Assembly (NCBI GenBank): GCA_017309275.1
Contig: JAFKLT010000046.1
Location: forward strand, 1 to 64,000
Direction: 5' to 3'
Length of the DNA stretch: 64,000 nt
Origin: Sphingomonadales bacterium
GTDB taxonomy: Bacteria > Pseudomonadota > Alphaproteobacteria > Sphingomonadales > Sphingomonadaceae
Under the pieces are notes generated by a model. That model ran no database searches and was not told the origin of the DNA. It worked only from the letters and a program-made list of their open reading frames with translations. Shown one piece after another: positions 42,219 through 52,000 of the stretch. Made by a program: the position numbers and the translations under genes. How positions within the stretch are numbered: the stretch's first letter is position 1; every line of letters begins with the position of its first letter.

Positions 42219-42854
42219 TCAGCTTTCGATGATCGCGGCCAGCGCCTGGGCGACGCGGTCCAGCGTCTGGGCGTCCGACCACATCGGGTGATCGCGCGAC
42301 CGGTCGGCGAGCTCGGTTTCGCGGCCCGCCAATATGCCGCCGATGGCGCCGCCCATGAACACCAGCCGCTGGTTCAGAATGTCGGCGGGCATATGCGGCA
42401 TCAGTCGCCGCACTTCGTCGAGGCACCGCTGATAGCCGGAGTTCCACCGCCCCGCGAGCGCATCCATGAATAGCGCACGGTTCGACAGTTGCAGGCCGAC
42501 GACGAAGCGGTTGTAGCATTCGCCCCATGCCGGCGGATCGGGGTCGACCGAGGTTTCGACCAGTATCGCCATCACCTCCGATACCGTCCGCGGCCCCCCG
42601 GTCGCATTCGCACGGTCGAGCGCCGCGTTGCGCCGCGCGTCGATCGCGCGCGCGCCGTCGACGATCATTTCGCGGATCAGCGCCTCCTTCGACCCGAAGT
42701 GATAGGTCAGCGCGGCATGGTTCTTTTGCCCCGCCGCCTCGGCGATCTGGCGCACGGTGACACCGTTCACGCCGCGCTCGGCGAACAGCTTGAGCGCCAC
42801 CGCCTTGATATGCGCAGGCGCCTCGGAATGCGCGGTCGACGGGTCACGAGCCAT
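42219..42854 (-). CDS. TetR-family regulator of the kinase-ACAD operon
   Basis: 211 residues. HTH: HIKAVALKLFAERGV, then TVRQIAEAAGQKNHAALTYHFGSKEALIREM. The start is taken at the ATG at 42854 (MARDPSTAHSE); another ATG three codons upstream (42863) is possible, and neither has a strong ribosome site. Divergent from the APH-fold kinase at 42927 over about 70 bp that hold a 7-bp-arm palindrome, the expected operator. Confidence 0.88.
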   Translation of the reverse strand: MARDPSTAHSEAPAHIKAVALKLFAERGVNGVTVRQIAEAAGQKNHAALTYHFGSKEALIREMIVDGARAIDARRNAALDRANATGGPRTVSEVMAILVETSVDPDPPAWGECYNRFVVGLQLSNRALFMDALAGRWNSGYQRCLDEVRRLMPHMPADILNQRLVFMGGAIGGILAGRETELADRSRDHPMWSDAQTLDRVAQALAAIIES

Positions 42855-42869
42855 GCGCCGCATTTGCCA

Positions 42870-42900
42870 TTGACAGGAGAGCGCGTCAAATGCATTTATC
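42870..42900 (+). promoter_or_regulatory. Likely promoter of the kinase-SDR-ACAD operon
   Basis: TTGACA at 42870-42875 matches the -35 consensus; TTTATC at 42895 is a possible -10 at 19 bp, inside the palindrome. The TTGAC also pairs with GTCAA at 42885-42889 as a 20-bp inverted element. Confidence 0.4.
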
Positions 42901-42912
42901 CAAATGGATAAA
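42895..42912. promoter_or_regulatory. 18-bp inverted repeat, candidate TetR operator
   Basis: TTTATCCAAATGGATAAA: perfect seven-bp arms TTTATCC/GGATAAA around AAAT, in the tetR-kinase divergent gap. It overlaps the likely -10 of the kinase promoter, where binding would block transcription. Confidence 0.6.
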
Positions 42913-42926
42913 CGAAAAAGGCGAGG

Positions 42927-43955
42927 ATGATGGAGGGGGTCGATCTCTCTGCACTGGAAGGGTGGATGGACACGCAAGGCGTCGGCGAAGGGCCGATCGC
43001 CGAGCCGCGCCTGCTGTCGGGCGGGACCCAGAATATCCTGATGCGCTTTCGCCGCGGCGACGCGGCCTATGTTCTGCGTCGGCCGCCACCGGTTCCGCGC
43101 GCTAACTCGAACGATACGATGCGCCGCGAGGCGCGCGTGCTCGCCGCGCTCGACGGTACCGCCGTCCCGCATCCAAGGCTGGTTGCGGCCTGCAGCACGG
43201 AAGATGTGCTGGGCGTCGCTTTCTACCTGATGGAGCCGGTCGAGGGCTTTAATCCGACGCAGGGTCTACCCGCGCTTCACTCCGGTGACGCCGCGGTGCG
43301 CCATCGCATCGGCCTGTCGATGGTCGAGGCGATCGCGGCGCTCGGCGCCATCGACTATCGCGCCGTCGGGCTCGACGGTTTCGGCAAGCCCGACAATTAT
43401 CTCGAACGCCAGGTGGGGCGATGGAAGGCGCAGCTCGCCAGCTATTCCGACCTGGCCGGATGGCCGGGGCCCGCCGCGATCCCGGGGGTCGACCGCGTCG
43501 CCGACTGGCTCGACGCGCATCGCCCGGCGCAGTTTCGGCCCGGGATCATCCACGGCGACTTTCATCTGGCCAACGTCATGGTGCGCCCCGACGGCGGCGA
43601 CCTGGCGGCGGTGGTCGACTGGGAGCTCAGCACGATCGGCGATCCGCTGCTCGATCTCGGCTGGCTGCTCGCGACCTGGCCCGAGAATGATGTTCCACGC
43701 GCGACCGACGTCGCGATCACGCCGTGGGAAGGGTTCGCGACGCCCGGCGAGCTTGTCGATCATTATGCGAGCGTCAGCGGCCGCAATCTGTCGGCGCTGG
43801 ACTGGTATGTGGTGCTGGCCTGCTACAAGCTGGGGATCATCCTGGAGGGAACGCACGCCCGCGCCTGCGCCGGCAAGGCGCCGAAGGAAACCGGCGACCG
43901 CCTCCACGCCCATACGCTCGACCTGTTCGACCGCGCGCTGCGCCGCATCAGCTGA
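42927..43955 (+). CDS. APH-fold acyl-CoA kinase, LvaA/ACAD10-11 kinase-like
   Basis: Aminoglycoside-phosphotransferase-fold protein, 342 residues, of the branch fused to acyl-CoA dehydrogenase in human ACAD10/11 and free as LvaA in Pseudomonas. That branch phosphorylates the hydroxyl of 4-hydroxyacyl-CoA. Seen: N-lobe LLSGGTQNILMRF, catalytic loop His209-Gly-Asp211-Phe with Asn216, and metal-binding Asp231-Trp-Glu. Drug resistance is unlikely given the neighbours. Starts behind GGCGAGG with ATG at 42927 or 42930. Followed 10 bp later by an SDR and then by its probable partner dehydrogenase. Substrate chain unknown; I found no LvaB-like small subunit beside it. Confidence 0.85.
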   Translation: MMEGVDLSALEGWMDTQGVGEGPIAEPRLLSGGTQNILMRFRRGDAAYVLRRPPPVPRANSNDTMRREARVLAALDGTAVPHPRLVAACSTEDVLGVAFYLMEPVEGFNPTQGLPALHSGDAAVRHRIGLSMVEAIAALGAIDYRAVGLDGFGKPDNYLERQVGRWKAQLASYSDLAGWPGPAAIPGVDRVADWLDAHRPAQFRPGIIHGDFHLANVMVRPDGGDLAAVVDWELSTIGDPLLDLGWLLATWPENDVPRATDVAITPWEGFATPGELVDHYASVSGRNLSALDWYVVLACYKLGIILEGTHARACAGKAPKETGDRLHAHTLDLFDRALRRIS

Positions 43956-43965
43956 AGGAATGACG

Positions 43966-44703
43966 ATGAAAGATGATACCGATTTTACGGGCCGCCGAGT
44001 GCTGGTCGTCGGCGGATCGAGCGGCATCGGCAACGGCATCGCGCACGGCTTTCGCCTGCGCGGCGCCGACGTGCACGTCTGGGGCACGCGGCCGTCCGCC
44101 GCCGATTACGATCCCGCCGACGGATCGGACCTCGGCGGTCTTGGGTATAGCTGCGTCGATGTCGGCGACCCCGATGCGATCGATTCCGCGCCGCTGCCCT
44201 TCGACGGTCTCGACGCGCTGATCCTGTGCCAGGGCACGGTGGTGTACCGGCGCGGCGAGTTCGAGCGTGAGGGTTGGGACCGCGTCATGGCCGTCAACCT
44301 CGACAGCCTGATGCACTGCGCGCGCAAGTTCCGCGCGCAGCTTGCCGATGCCGGCGGTTCGATCGTCATCGTCAGTTCGATTTCGGGGCTGACGGGCAAT
44401 ATCGGCAACCCGGCCTATGCCGCGTCGAAGGCGGGGGCGATCAGCCTGACCAAGACGCTGGGACAGGCCTTTGCGGCCGACGGCATACGCGTCAACGGCC
44501 TGGCGCCCGGCCTTGTCGATACCAAGCTGACCAAGGTCACGACGCAGAACCCCGATCGGCTGCAAGGCACGCTCGCACATATTCCGCAACGACGCATGGG
44601 AACGCCGGAGGACATGGCGGGCGGCGCGATATTCCTCGCATCGCCGCTCGCGTCATACGTCACCGGCCACACGCTCATCGTCGATGGCGGGCTCTCGCTC
44701 TAA
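43966..44703 (+). CDS. Short-chain dehydrogenase/reductase in the kinase-ACAD operon
   Basis: SDR of 245 residues. Cofactor motif [10 protein letters not shown], catalytic Ser in VSSISG and Tyr-x3-Lys in YAASKAG. The ATG at 43966 is preferred to 43960 since AAGGA lies six bases upstream of the former. Comparable position and type to LvaD, an SDR of the levulinate operon, so it may make or use the hydroxyl that the kinase phosphorylates. The adenosine-ribose region (HVWGTRPS) has no Asp after beta-2, which suggests NADP(H). Confidence 0.88.
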   Translation: MKDDTDFTGRRVLVVGGSSGIGNGIAHGFRLRGADVHVWGTRPSAADYDPADGSDLGGLGYSCVDVGDPDAIDSAPLPFDGLDALILCQGTVVYRRGEFEREGWDRVMAVNLDSLMHCARKFRAQLADAGGSIVIVSSISGLTGNIGNPAYAASKAGAISLTKTLGQAFAADGIRVNGLAPGLVDTKLTKVTTQNPDRLQGTLAHIPQRRMGTPEDMAGGAIFLASPLASYVTGHTLIVDGGLSL

Positions 44704-44716
44704 GGAAAGGCAAGAC

Positions 44717-45943
44717 ATGAATTTCGAATATAGTGACAAGGTCGCCGGGCTTCTGGCGCAGATCGAAGCCTTTATGGACGAGCATATCTATCCGAACGAG
44801 AAGGCCTATTACGACTTCGTCCACGACCAGACCAATCTCTGGCAGGAATGGCCGGGGATGGAGGCGCTGAAGGCAAAGGCGCGCGAACAGGGGCTGTGGA
44901 ATCTGTTCCTGCCGCATGAATATGGCGAATTCTCGCCGGGTCTCACTAACCTCGAATATGCGCCCCTCGCCGAGCTCTTCGGCCGCGTGCCCTGGTCGAG
45001 CCAGGTCTTCAACTGCTCGGCGCCCGATACCGGCAACATGGAAGTGCTCGCGAAATTCGGGTCGCCCGAACAGCAGGAAAAATGGCTGAAGCCGCTGCTG
45101 AACGGCGAGATTCGCTCGGCCTATGTGATGACCGAGCCGCAGGTCGCCTCGTCCGACGCGACGAACCTGGAGCTGTCGATCATCCCCGACGGTGACGATT
45201 ATGTCATCAACGGCCGCAAATGGTGGATTTCGAACGCGATGCATCCGCGCTGCGACATCTTCATCGTGATGGGCAAGACGCATTTCGATGCGCCGCGCCA
45301 CGCGCAGCATTCGCAGATTCTCGTCCCGCGCGACACGCCGGGCGTGACCGTGGTCCGCCACCAGACGGTATTCGGATCGCATAATTCGCCGGGCGGCGAG
45401 TCCGAACTGCGGTTCGAGAATGTCCGCGTGCCGAAGGAAAATCTGATCCTGGGCGAAGGTCGCGGGTTCGAGATCGCACAGGGCCGCCTCGGGCCGGGCC
45501 GCATCCACCACTGCATGCGCTCGATCGGGCAGGCGCAGCGCGCGCTCGAACATATGGCGCGCCGCGTCGACAGCCGCGTCGCTTTCGGCAAGAAGCTCGC
45601 CGACCAGAGCAGCATCCGCCAGGACGTCGCGAAAAGCTTTTGCGAGGTCGAGATGGCGCGGCTGCTGACGCTGAAGGCCGCCGACGCGATGGACCGCTAC
45701 GGCAACAAGCAGGCGAAGGACTTGATCGCCGCGATCAAGGTCGTTGCGCCGACGATGGCGCAGACCGTCTCCGACCGCGCGATCCAGGCGCATGGCGGCA
45801 TGGGGGTCAGCGACGATACGCCGATCGCCTATTTCTTCACGCTCAATCGCTACGTCCGCATCACCGACGGGCCCGAGGAAGTGCATATGTCGCAGCTCGG
45901 CAAGCAGAAGATCGCCGAATATGTCGCCGCGAACCGGCGCTAA
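44717..45943 (+). CDS. ACAD10/11-type acyl-CoA dehydrogenase
   Basis: Flavoprotein of the acyl-CoA dehydrogenase fold, 408 residues from the ATG at 44717. Seen: [15 protein letters not shown] (FAD loop), RKWWISNA, and near the end Asp384-Gly-Pro-Glu-Glu-Val-His390. Ordinary short/medium-chain enzymes have Tyr-Glu-Gly-Thr there, with Glu as base. DGPxEVH is the form in human ACAD11 and LvaC, which remove a phosphate from 4-phosphoacyl-CoA. With the APH-fold kinase 762 bp upstream this is best read as the second half of a kinase-dehydrogenase pair. A classical dehydrogenase role with a base elsewhere stays possible. Confidence 0.88.
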   Translation: MNFEYSDKVAGLLAQIEAFMDEHIYPNEKAYYDFVHDQTNLWQEWPGMEALKAKAREQGLWNLFLPHEYGEFSPGLTNLEYAPLAELFGRVPWSSQVFNCSAPDTGNMEVLAKFGSPEQQEKWLKPLLNGEIRSAYVMTEPQVASSDATNLELSIIPDGDDYVINGRKWWISNAMHPRCDIFIVMGKTHFDAPRHAQHSQILVPRDTPGVTVVRHQTVFGSHNSPGGESELRFENVRVPKENLILGEGRGFEIAQGRLGPGRIHHCMRSIGQAQRALEHMARRVDSRVAFGKKLADQSSIRQDVAKSFCEVEMARLLTLKAADAMDRYGNKQAKDLIAAIKVVAPTMAQTVSDRAIQAHGGMGVSDDTPIAYFFTLNRYVRITDGPEEVHMSQLGKQKIAEYVAANRR

Positions 45944-45964
45944 GCGGGAAGGGAGACCGAACCC

Positions 45965-47005
45965 ATGAAGGCCCTTCGCTATTATGGCGCGCAGGATATC
46001 CGCTATGAAAGCATGGATGATCCGACGCCCCAGTCGGACCGCGACGCGATCGTGAAGGTCGAGGCCTGCGCGATCTGCGGCAGCGACCTGCACATCTATC
46101 ACGGCCACGGCTTTTCGGAGGATATCGGCTTTTGCGTAGGGCATGAGGCGGTGGGCGAGGTCGTCGAGACCGGGCGCGGCGTGTCGCGGCTGAAGGTCGG
46201 CGACAAGGTGATGATCCCCGCCGCGGTCGGCTGCGGCTCGTGCCGCGCGTGTCTGGCGGGGGTCGTCAACCTCTGCGAATATGGCATGGGATCCTGCTAC
46301 GGCCTGTCGGCGAAGCTGCAGGGGTCGCAGGCAGAGGCGGTGCGCGTGCCCGTCGCCGACGTCAACGCGGTGCTGATCCCCGACGGCGTGTCGGTCGAAC
46401 AGGCACTGTTGATGACCGACGCGCTCGCGACCGCCTGGTTCGGCGTGCGCAATGGCGATGTCGGTCCGGGCAGCAGCGTCGCGGTGATCGGGCTCGGGCC
46501 GATCGGCCTGATGGCGGTCGAGAGCGCTTTCGTCATGGGCGCGCATGTCGTCTATGCGATCGATCCGGTCGCCGAACGGCGCGCGCTGGCCGAGGCGGCG
46601 GGCGCGATCGCGCTGCATCCGGGCGAAGCGGTCGAGACGATCCGCGAGGCGACCAAGGGTCGCAAGCTCGATGCCGCGATCGAGGTCGTCGGGCGCGACG
46701 AGACGGTCGACCTGGCGCTGCGCCTCGTTCGCGCACGCGGCACCGTGTCGGTGATCGGCGTGCAGCAATCGCGGCGCTATGCCTTTCCGCTCGAACGTTT
46801 CTTTGCCGCCGGGCTGACATTTCGCGCGGGCACTTGCTCGGTGCCGGAAGAACTGCCGACGCTGTTTCCGCTGGTGCAGTCGGGGCGGCTGAAGCCGGAG
46901 AAATATGTCAGCCACCGCCTGCCGCTGAGCCAGGGGGCAGAGGCGTATGCGCTGTTCGATGCGCGCGATGCCGGGGCGCTCAAGATGGTGCTGACGCCGG
47001 ATTGA
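45965..47005 (+). CDS. Zinc-dependent alcohol dehydrogenase (MDR family)
   Basis: 346 residues. Catalytic zinc: Cys38 in CGSDLH and His60-Glu61; structural zinc: Cys90, Cys93, Cys96 and Cys104 in GCGSCRACLAGVVNLCE. Rossmann motif GLGPIG with Asp in AIDP, so NAD(H) is likely. Glutathione-independent formaldehyde- or threonine-dehydrogenase-like. 21 bp after the ACAD, so the last gene of that operon. Converges on the amidohydrolase; a GGCCG/CGGCC stem with no T-run lies between the stops. Confidence 0.89.
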   Translation: MKALRYYGAQDIRYESMDDPTPQSDRDAIVKVEACAICGSDLHIYHGHGFSEDIGFCVGHEAVGEVVETGRGVSRLKVGDKVMIPAAVGCGSCRACLAGVVNLCEYGMGSCYGLSAKLQGSQAEAVRVPVADVNAVLIPDGVSVEQALLMTDALATAWFGVRNGDVGPGSSVAVIGLGPIGLMAVESAFVMGAHVVYAIDPVAERRALAEAAGAIALHPGEAVETIREATKGRKLDAAIEVVGRDETVDLALRLVRARGTVSVIGVQQSRRYAFPLERFFAAGLTFRAGTCSVPEELPTLFPLVQSGRLKPEKYVSHRLPLSQGAEAYALFDARDAGALKMVLTPD

Positions 47006-47024
47006 GGCCGGCGTTGCGGCCGGT

Positions 47025-48764
47025 TCAGGCGGCGCGTTCCAGCGGGCGTGCGTCGGCCCGCCGGACGAGCCGGCCCGGAAACGCTCCGGTGTGTTCGCCG
47101 TTCAGATAGGTGATCTGACCCGACACGATCGTCGCGACATAGCCGTCCGATTTCTGCTGCATGCGCTTGCCCCCGGCGGGCAGATCATAGGCGACGCGGG
47201 GGACGTGCAGCTTGAGCGCGTCCAGGTCGATAACGTTGATGTCGGCCTTGAAGCCCGCGGCGATGCGGCCGCGGTCCGCCATGCCCACCGTCGCCGCCGC
47301 CTTGCTCGTCAGCTCGGCGATCGCCAGCGGCAGGGGAATGCGCTGATCATCGGCCGCATCGCGCGCCCAGCGCTGCAACAGATAGGTCGGGAAGCTCGCG
47401 TCGCAGATCAGGCCGTAATGCGCGCCGCCGTCGGCCAGACCCATTACCGTGTTCGGATGGCCCAGCATCTCGCGCACATTGTCCAGATTGCCGCCCGAAT
47501 AATTGGCGGCGGGAAGGTAAAAGACCGCGCGGCCCTCGTCGCCGAGCAACAGGTCATAGCTATAGTCTTCGAGCGACTGTCCCGCCGCTGCGGCGCGTGC
47601 CTCGATGCGATCCTCGCGCGCGGGTTCATATTGCGGGGTATCGCCCCACGGACAGGTCGCGCGGAACGCCGCGATCAGGTTCAGCGTCACGGGATTGCTG
47701 TCCTGGGGTTGTTCGGACAAGATCCGGCGGCGGAATTCGGGGTCGCGCATCCGCGCCACCCGCTCGGCCAGCGGCAGGTGCGCAATCGCCTTGTAGCTCG
47801 GATGCGCCGAAAAGAGATGCAGGCTGAGGTCGAGTCCGAAGAACATGCCGACCGGGCGCGGCGCCACCTGACCGCGCATCTCGACGCCGTCGACGGCCGC
47901 CTGTTCGAGGCCCTGCAGCATATGCCGCCATCCGCCGCCGGGCTGGCCGGCGACGTCGAGCAGCGTGAACGACAGCGGGCGGCGCCCATGTTCGGCGACG
48001 GTGCGCAGGATGTCGAATTCGGTCTCCGCATTGCCGTCGGGCGCCGGAATGATCTGGAACACGCCCGCGTCGGCATCGGCCAGCCCGTCCATCAGCGCGC
48101 AAAGTTCGTCGACGTCCGAATGCAGGCTGGGCGCGAGTTCGCCCGCCTTGGTGCGATGCATCATGTTGCGTGACGTGGTGACGCCGAATGCGCCCGCCGC
48201 GATCCCCTCTGCGACCAGCGCGCGCATCTGTGCCAGGTCATCGCTGGTCGGCGCCTCGCGGCGCACCGCGCGGTCGCCCATGACATAGATGCGCAGCGCC
48301 GAATGCGGTATCTGCGCCGCGACGTCGATGTCCAGCCGACGGTCGTCCAGCGCGTCGAGATAATCGGGAAAGCTCTCCCAATTCCACGGCAGGCCGTCGA
48401 CCATCACGACCTCGGGTATATCCTCGACACCTTCCATCAGTTCGATCAGCATCGCGCGCTGGTGCGGGCGGCAAGGCGCGAAGCCGACGCCGCAATTGCC
48501 CATCACCACCGTCGTCACGCCGTGCCCGGACGAGGGCGCGAGCCGCTGTTCCCAGGTGACCTGTCCATCATAATGGGTGTGGATGTCGACGAAGCCCGGC
48601 GTGACGATCTTGCCGCTGGCGTCGATCTCCCGCGCTCCACTGCCCGGCACCTCTCCGACCGCGACGATCAGTCCGTCGTCGATGGCGATGTCGGCGGTGC
48701 GCGGCGGGCTTCCCAGACCGTCGTGGATGGTTCCGCCGCGAATGACGAGGTCGTGCTGAGCCAT
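47025..48764 (-). CDS. D-aminoacylase/N-acyl-D-amino-acid amidohydrolase family protein
   Basis: Metal-dependent amidohydrolase, 579 residues. Metal-binding His-x-His in DIHTHYDGQ, GNCGVGFAP, and the late DGGAHYGL with the catalytic Asp. The N- and C-terminal beta-sandwich parts are present (AGFKADINVID). No signal peptide. The ATG at 48764 is nine bases from AAGGA; a TTG two codons earlier is less likely. This family cleaves N-acyl D-amino acids and related amides; specificity is not readable. Monocistronic as far as visible. Confidence 0.85.
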   Translation of the reverse strand: MAQHDLVIRGGTIHDGLGSPPRTADIAIDDGLIVAVGEVPGSGAREIDASGKIVTPGFVDIHTHYDGQVTWEQRLAPSSGHGVTTVVMGNCGVGFAPCRPHQRAMLIELMEGVEDIPEVVMVDGLPWNWESFPDYLDALDDRRLDIDVAAQIPHSALRIYVMGDRAVRREAPTSDDLAQMRALVAEGIAAGAFGVTTSRNMMHRTKAGELAPSLHSDVDELCALMDGLADADAGVFQIIPAPDGNAETEFDILRTVAEHGRRPLSFTLLDVAGQPGGGWRHMLQGLEQAAVDGVEMRGQVAPRPVGMFFGLDLSLHLFSAHPSYKAIAHLPLAERVARMRDPEFRRRILSEQPQDSNPVTLNLIAAFRATCPWGDTPQYEPAREDRIEARAAAAGQSLEDYSYDLLLGDEGRAVFYLPAANYSGGNLDNVREMLGHPNTVMGLADGGAHYGLICDASFPTYLLQRWARDAADDQRIPLPLAIAELTSKAAATVGMADRGRIAAGFKADINVIDLDALKLHVPRVAYDLPAGGKRMQQKSDGYVATIVSGQITYLNGEHTGAFPGRLVRRADARPLERAA

Positions 48765-49042
48765 GTCCAATCATCCTTTTCCCGATGATCCCGCTGCATG
48801 CGGGTTGTCTTTTGCAACTTAGCCTAACCGCTTCTTCGCTCGCATGAAAGCCCGAAGCGGTCCCGCGATCGACGGCCGCCGGCCCTCGAATCCCGAACCG
48901 CGCCATCCGAAACCACTAAATGCAACAGCTTGCTACTTGGTCGGCGTCGACAGGGGGCCGCAGAAGCGGCGGCGATCGGCAGGGGGACGGCATGCGTCCG
49001 GATACCGGTCGCATCTGCTCTTTCAGCCTTGAGGTATGATCG

Positions 49043-52000
49043 ATGACCAAACCAATCTTTCCCGCGCGACACAGCCGCGCCGCCTTGCTCGGCGCGACGG
49101 CAGGCCTTGCCCTTGCGATTGCCAGTCCCGCGGCGGCGCAATGCGTCGTCGAAGTCGGCGGCACCGCCACCTGCTCGGGCGACAATATGAATGAGCAGGT
49201 CGTGTCCAACGGCGGTGCGATCACCGTTACCACCCAGCCCGGCTTCAAGATCGACAGCCCGGCCAACGGCCTCGTCATCTCCGGCGCGGGATCGCTCACC
49301 TATGACGATGCCAATGCGTCGACGATCATCGGGCGCGGGCGTGACGGGATCGCGGTTGGCAATGGCGGCGGCAGCTCGCGCGTCTTGATCCGTACCGCCG
49401 GGGACGTCACCGGCGGCGGCCGGGCCGGCATCATCCTCAACAATCTCGGCACCGGCGGTGTCCGGGTCGAGGCGACCGGCACCGTTACCGGCGCCAGCAC
49501 CGGCATCACCGCCGTCGCCTTGCCCGGCAGCAATGGCGACATCGACATCCTGTCGAACAATGCATCGGGCGGCGTGTCGGGCATCGGGGTCGAAAATCGC
49601 GGGGGCACCGGCGCGATCCGTATCACCTCGACCGGCACCGTCAGCGCGACCGATGGCGAGGGTTTCGCAATCCTCGGCTTTCACAGCACCGCGGGGGCCG
49701 GCGGCGACATCGTGATCCAGGCGAATGACGTGCGAGGCGTCGGCGGCGGCATCAACGTCAACAATCGCGGTACGGGATCGATCAACATCACCATCGACGG
49801 GACGCTGGAGGTTACGGGCCGCCAGGGCATCTCGGCCGGCAACGATCCGACCGCGGGCGACATGATCGTCACCACGCGCGGCACGGTGACGGCGGGCGCT
49901 TCGGCGATCACCGTCAACAATCTGGGGCGGGGGCGCACGCTGATCACCGCGCTGGGCCAGGTTACCAGCAATAACGTCCGGCCGCAGGATGCGGAGGTGA
50001 GCGGCAATGGCATCAACGTGGTCACCGGCCTGGGGGCGGGCGAGGTCGTCGTCGCGGCGGCGGGTGTCGAAGGCCGCGCGGGCATCCTGATCCGCAACTC
50101 GGGTGCCGGCGCGATCTCGCTGTCCGCGACGGGGCTGGTCAAGGGTCGCGACGGGCGCGGCGTCGAAATCACGGCAGGCGCGACAACGGGAGACATCGGC
50201 GTGCGGCTCGCCGCGGTCGAGGGTGCCACCGACGGCATCCTGATCAACGCGCTAGGCGACGGCGCGATCGATCTTGTCGCGACCGGCACGCTCACCGGTG
50301 CGTCCGGCGACGGTCTGTCCGTGAGCGGCGCGGGGCCGATCCTGCTCGACGTCAACAACGCGTCCGGCAGCGACTATGGCGTATCGATCCAGACCCGCGA
50401 CAGGAACGGCGCGACGGTGATCGTGCGCGGGTTGGTCGAGGGCGGCATCGCCGCGATCGATGCCGTGGCCGACAATGGCGGCGGCTTCACGCTCACCAAC
50501 ATGGGCACGATCCGCAACCGTTCGGGCGCGTCGGCCGACCTCGCCATCCAGACCGTGGGCGGGCCGGTCGAGATATTCAACAACGGCAACTTGCTCGGCA
50601 CGGTCCGGCTGGATGCCGGGATCGTCCTGCCCGAACCGGAGCCGGAAAATCCGCCGGAGGATCAGCGCGCATTGTCCGCGCGCGGCGCCTTCGTCATCGC
50701 CGAGGTTCCCGACGTCGAGGCGAGCCATCGGTTCACCAATGCCGGGACGTGGAACAGCATCGGCGGCGTCAACGTCTTCGGCGGCGCCGACGATGTGCTG
50801 ATCAACGTTGCGGGCGGGCGCCTGATCGGCGGCGTGTCCGCGGGAACGGCCGAGACGACGACCTATTCGGGGCTGGAGACGCTGGTCAACGGCGGGACGA
50901 TCACCATGGTCGACGGCGGGTTCGGCGACATCGTGCGGACAAGCGGCGACGCGGTCTTCGCCGCCGGATCGATCCTCGCGGTCGATGCGGGGGGCAGCGG
51001 ATCGGACCGCTTCGTCGCCGACGGCGCCACGACGATCGACACCGGCGCGCGGTTGCAGATCAGCAATCCGCAGCCGCTGGCGCTCGGCACCCGTTACACC
51101 GTTCTTGAATCGGCCGGCGGGGTTACGGGCAGCTTCACCTTCGACGACGAGCTGCTCTCGGCCTTTCTCGGTTATCGCCAAGGCAGCACGCCGATGACGA
51201 TCTTCGTCGAGATGACGCGGCTGCGGGCATTCGCGGCCGCCGGGCTGACGGCGAACCAAGTCGCGGTCGGCGCGGCGCTCGATGGGCAGGCGGCAACCGA
51301 CCCGCTCGCCGTCGCGGCGCTGTTGCTGCCCACCGATGCCGCGGCGCAGGCTGCCTTCGACGGGCTGTCGGGCGAGGTGCACCCCGCCGTTCGCACCGCG
51401 ATGGTCGACGACACCCGCCTGCCGCGCAATGCCGTGCTCGAACGGCTCCGCACGCCCGATGGCGGGGCGGTCTGGGGCCAGATGTTCGGTAATTGGGGCA
51501 AGAATGACGGGAAGAGCGGCACCGCCGACCTCGATCGCGACACGATCGGCGGCGTGCTCGGCGCCGATTTCGGGTTCGGGGGCAATGCGGTGGTCGGCGT
51601 CGCGGGCGCCTATCTCGAAACCGACCTGACCCTGGCGGCGCGGGCGAGCGAGGCGAAGCTCAAGAGCTTCCATATCCTCGGCTATGCAGGGGGCCGCTTC
51701 GGCGGGGTCTCGCTCAAGGTCGGCGGCGGCTATGCGGGTTATGACATCGGCACCGACCGCGTCACCGCCTTTCCCGGCACCGGGCAGCGATTGATCGGCG
51801 CCTATGACGGATCGGTGGTCCATGGCTTCGCGGAGGCGAGCTATCGCGTCGCCCTCGGCGGCGGGCATGTCGAGCCCTTTGCCCAGATCGCCGCGATCCG
51901 CGCGACGACCGACGGCTTTGCCGAAACCGGCGGCAACGCCGCGCTGACCGGCGCGAAGGCGAAGGAAAAGGCCGCCGCCTCGACCCTCGGCTTCCGGTTC

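Noticed and set aside
42927..43955. Aminoglycoside resistance by the APH-fold proteins (also 60296-61354)
   Set aside because: Both sit in acyl-CoA operons beside ACAD10/11-type dehydrogenases and have the N-lobe pattern of that branch.
47006..47021. GGCCG/CGGCC stem between the convergent alcohol dehydrogenase and amidohydrolase genes
   Set aside because: Five-bp stem without a T-run; such stems are expected by chance in GC-rich DNA.
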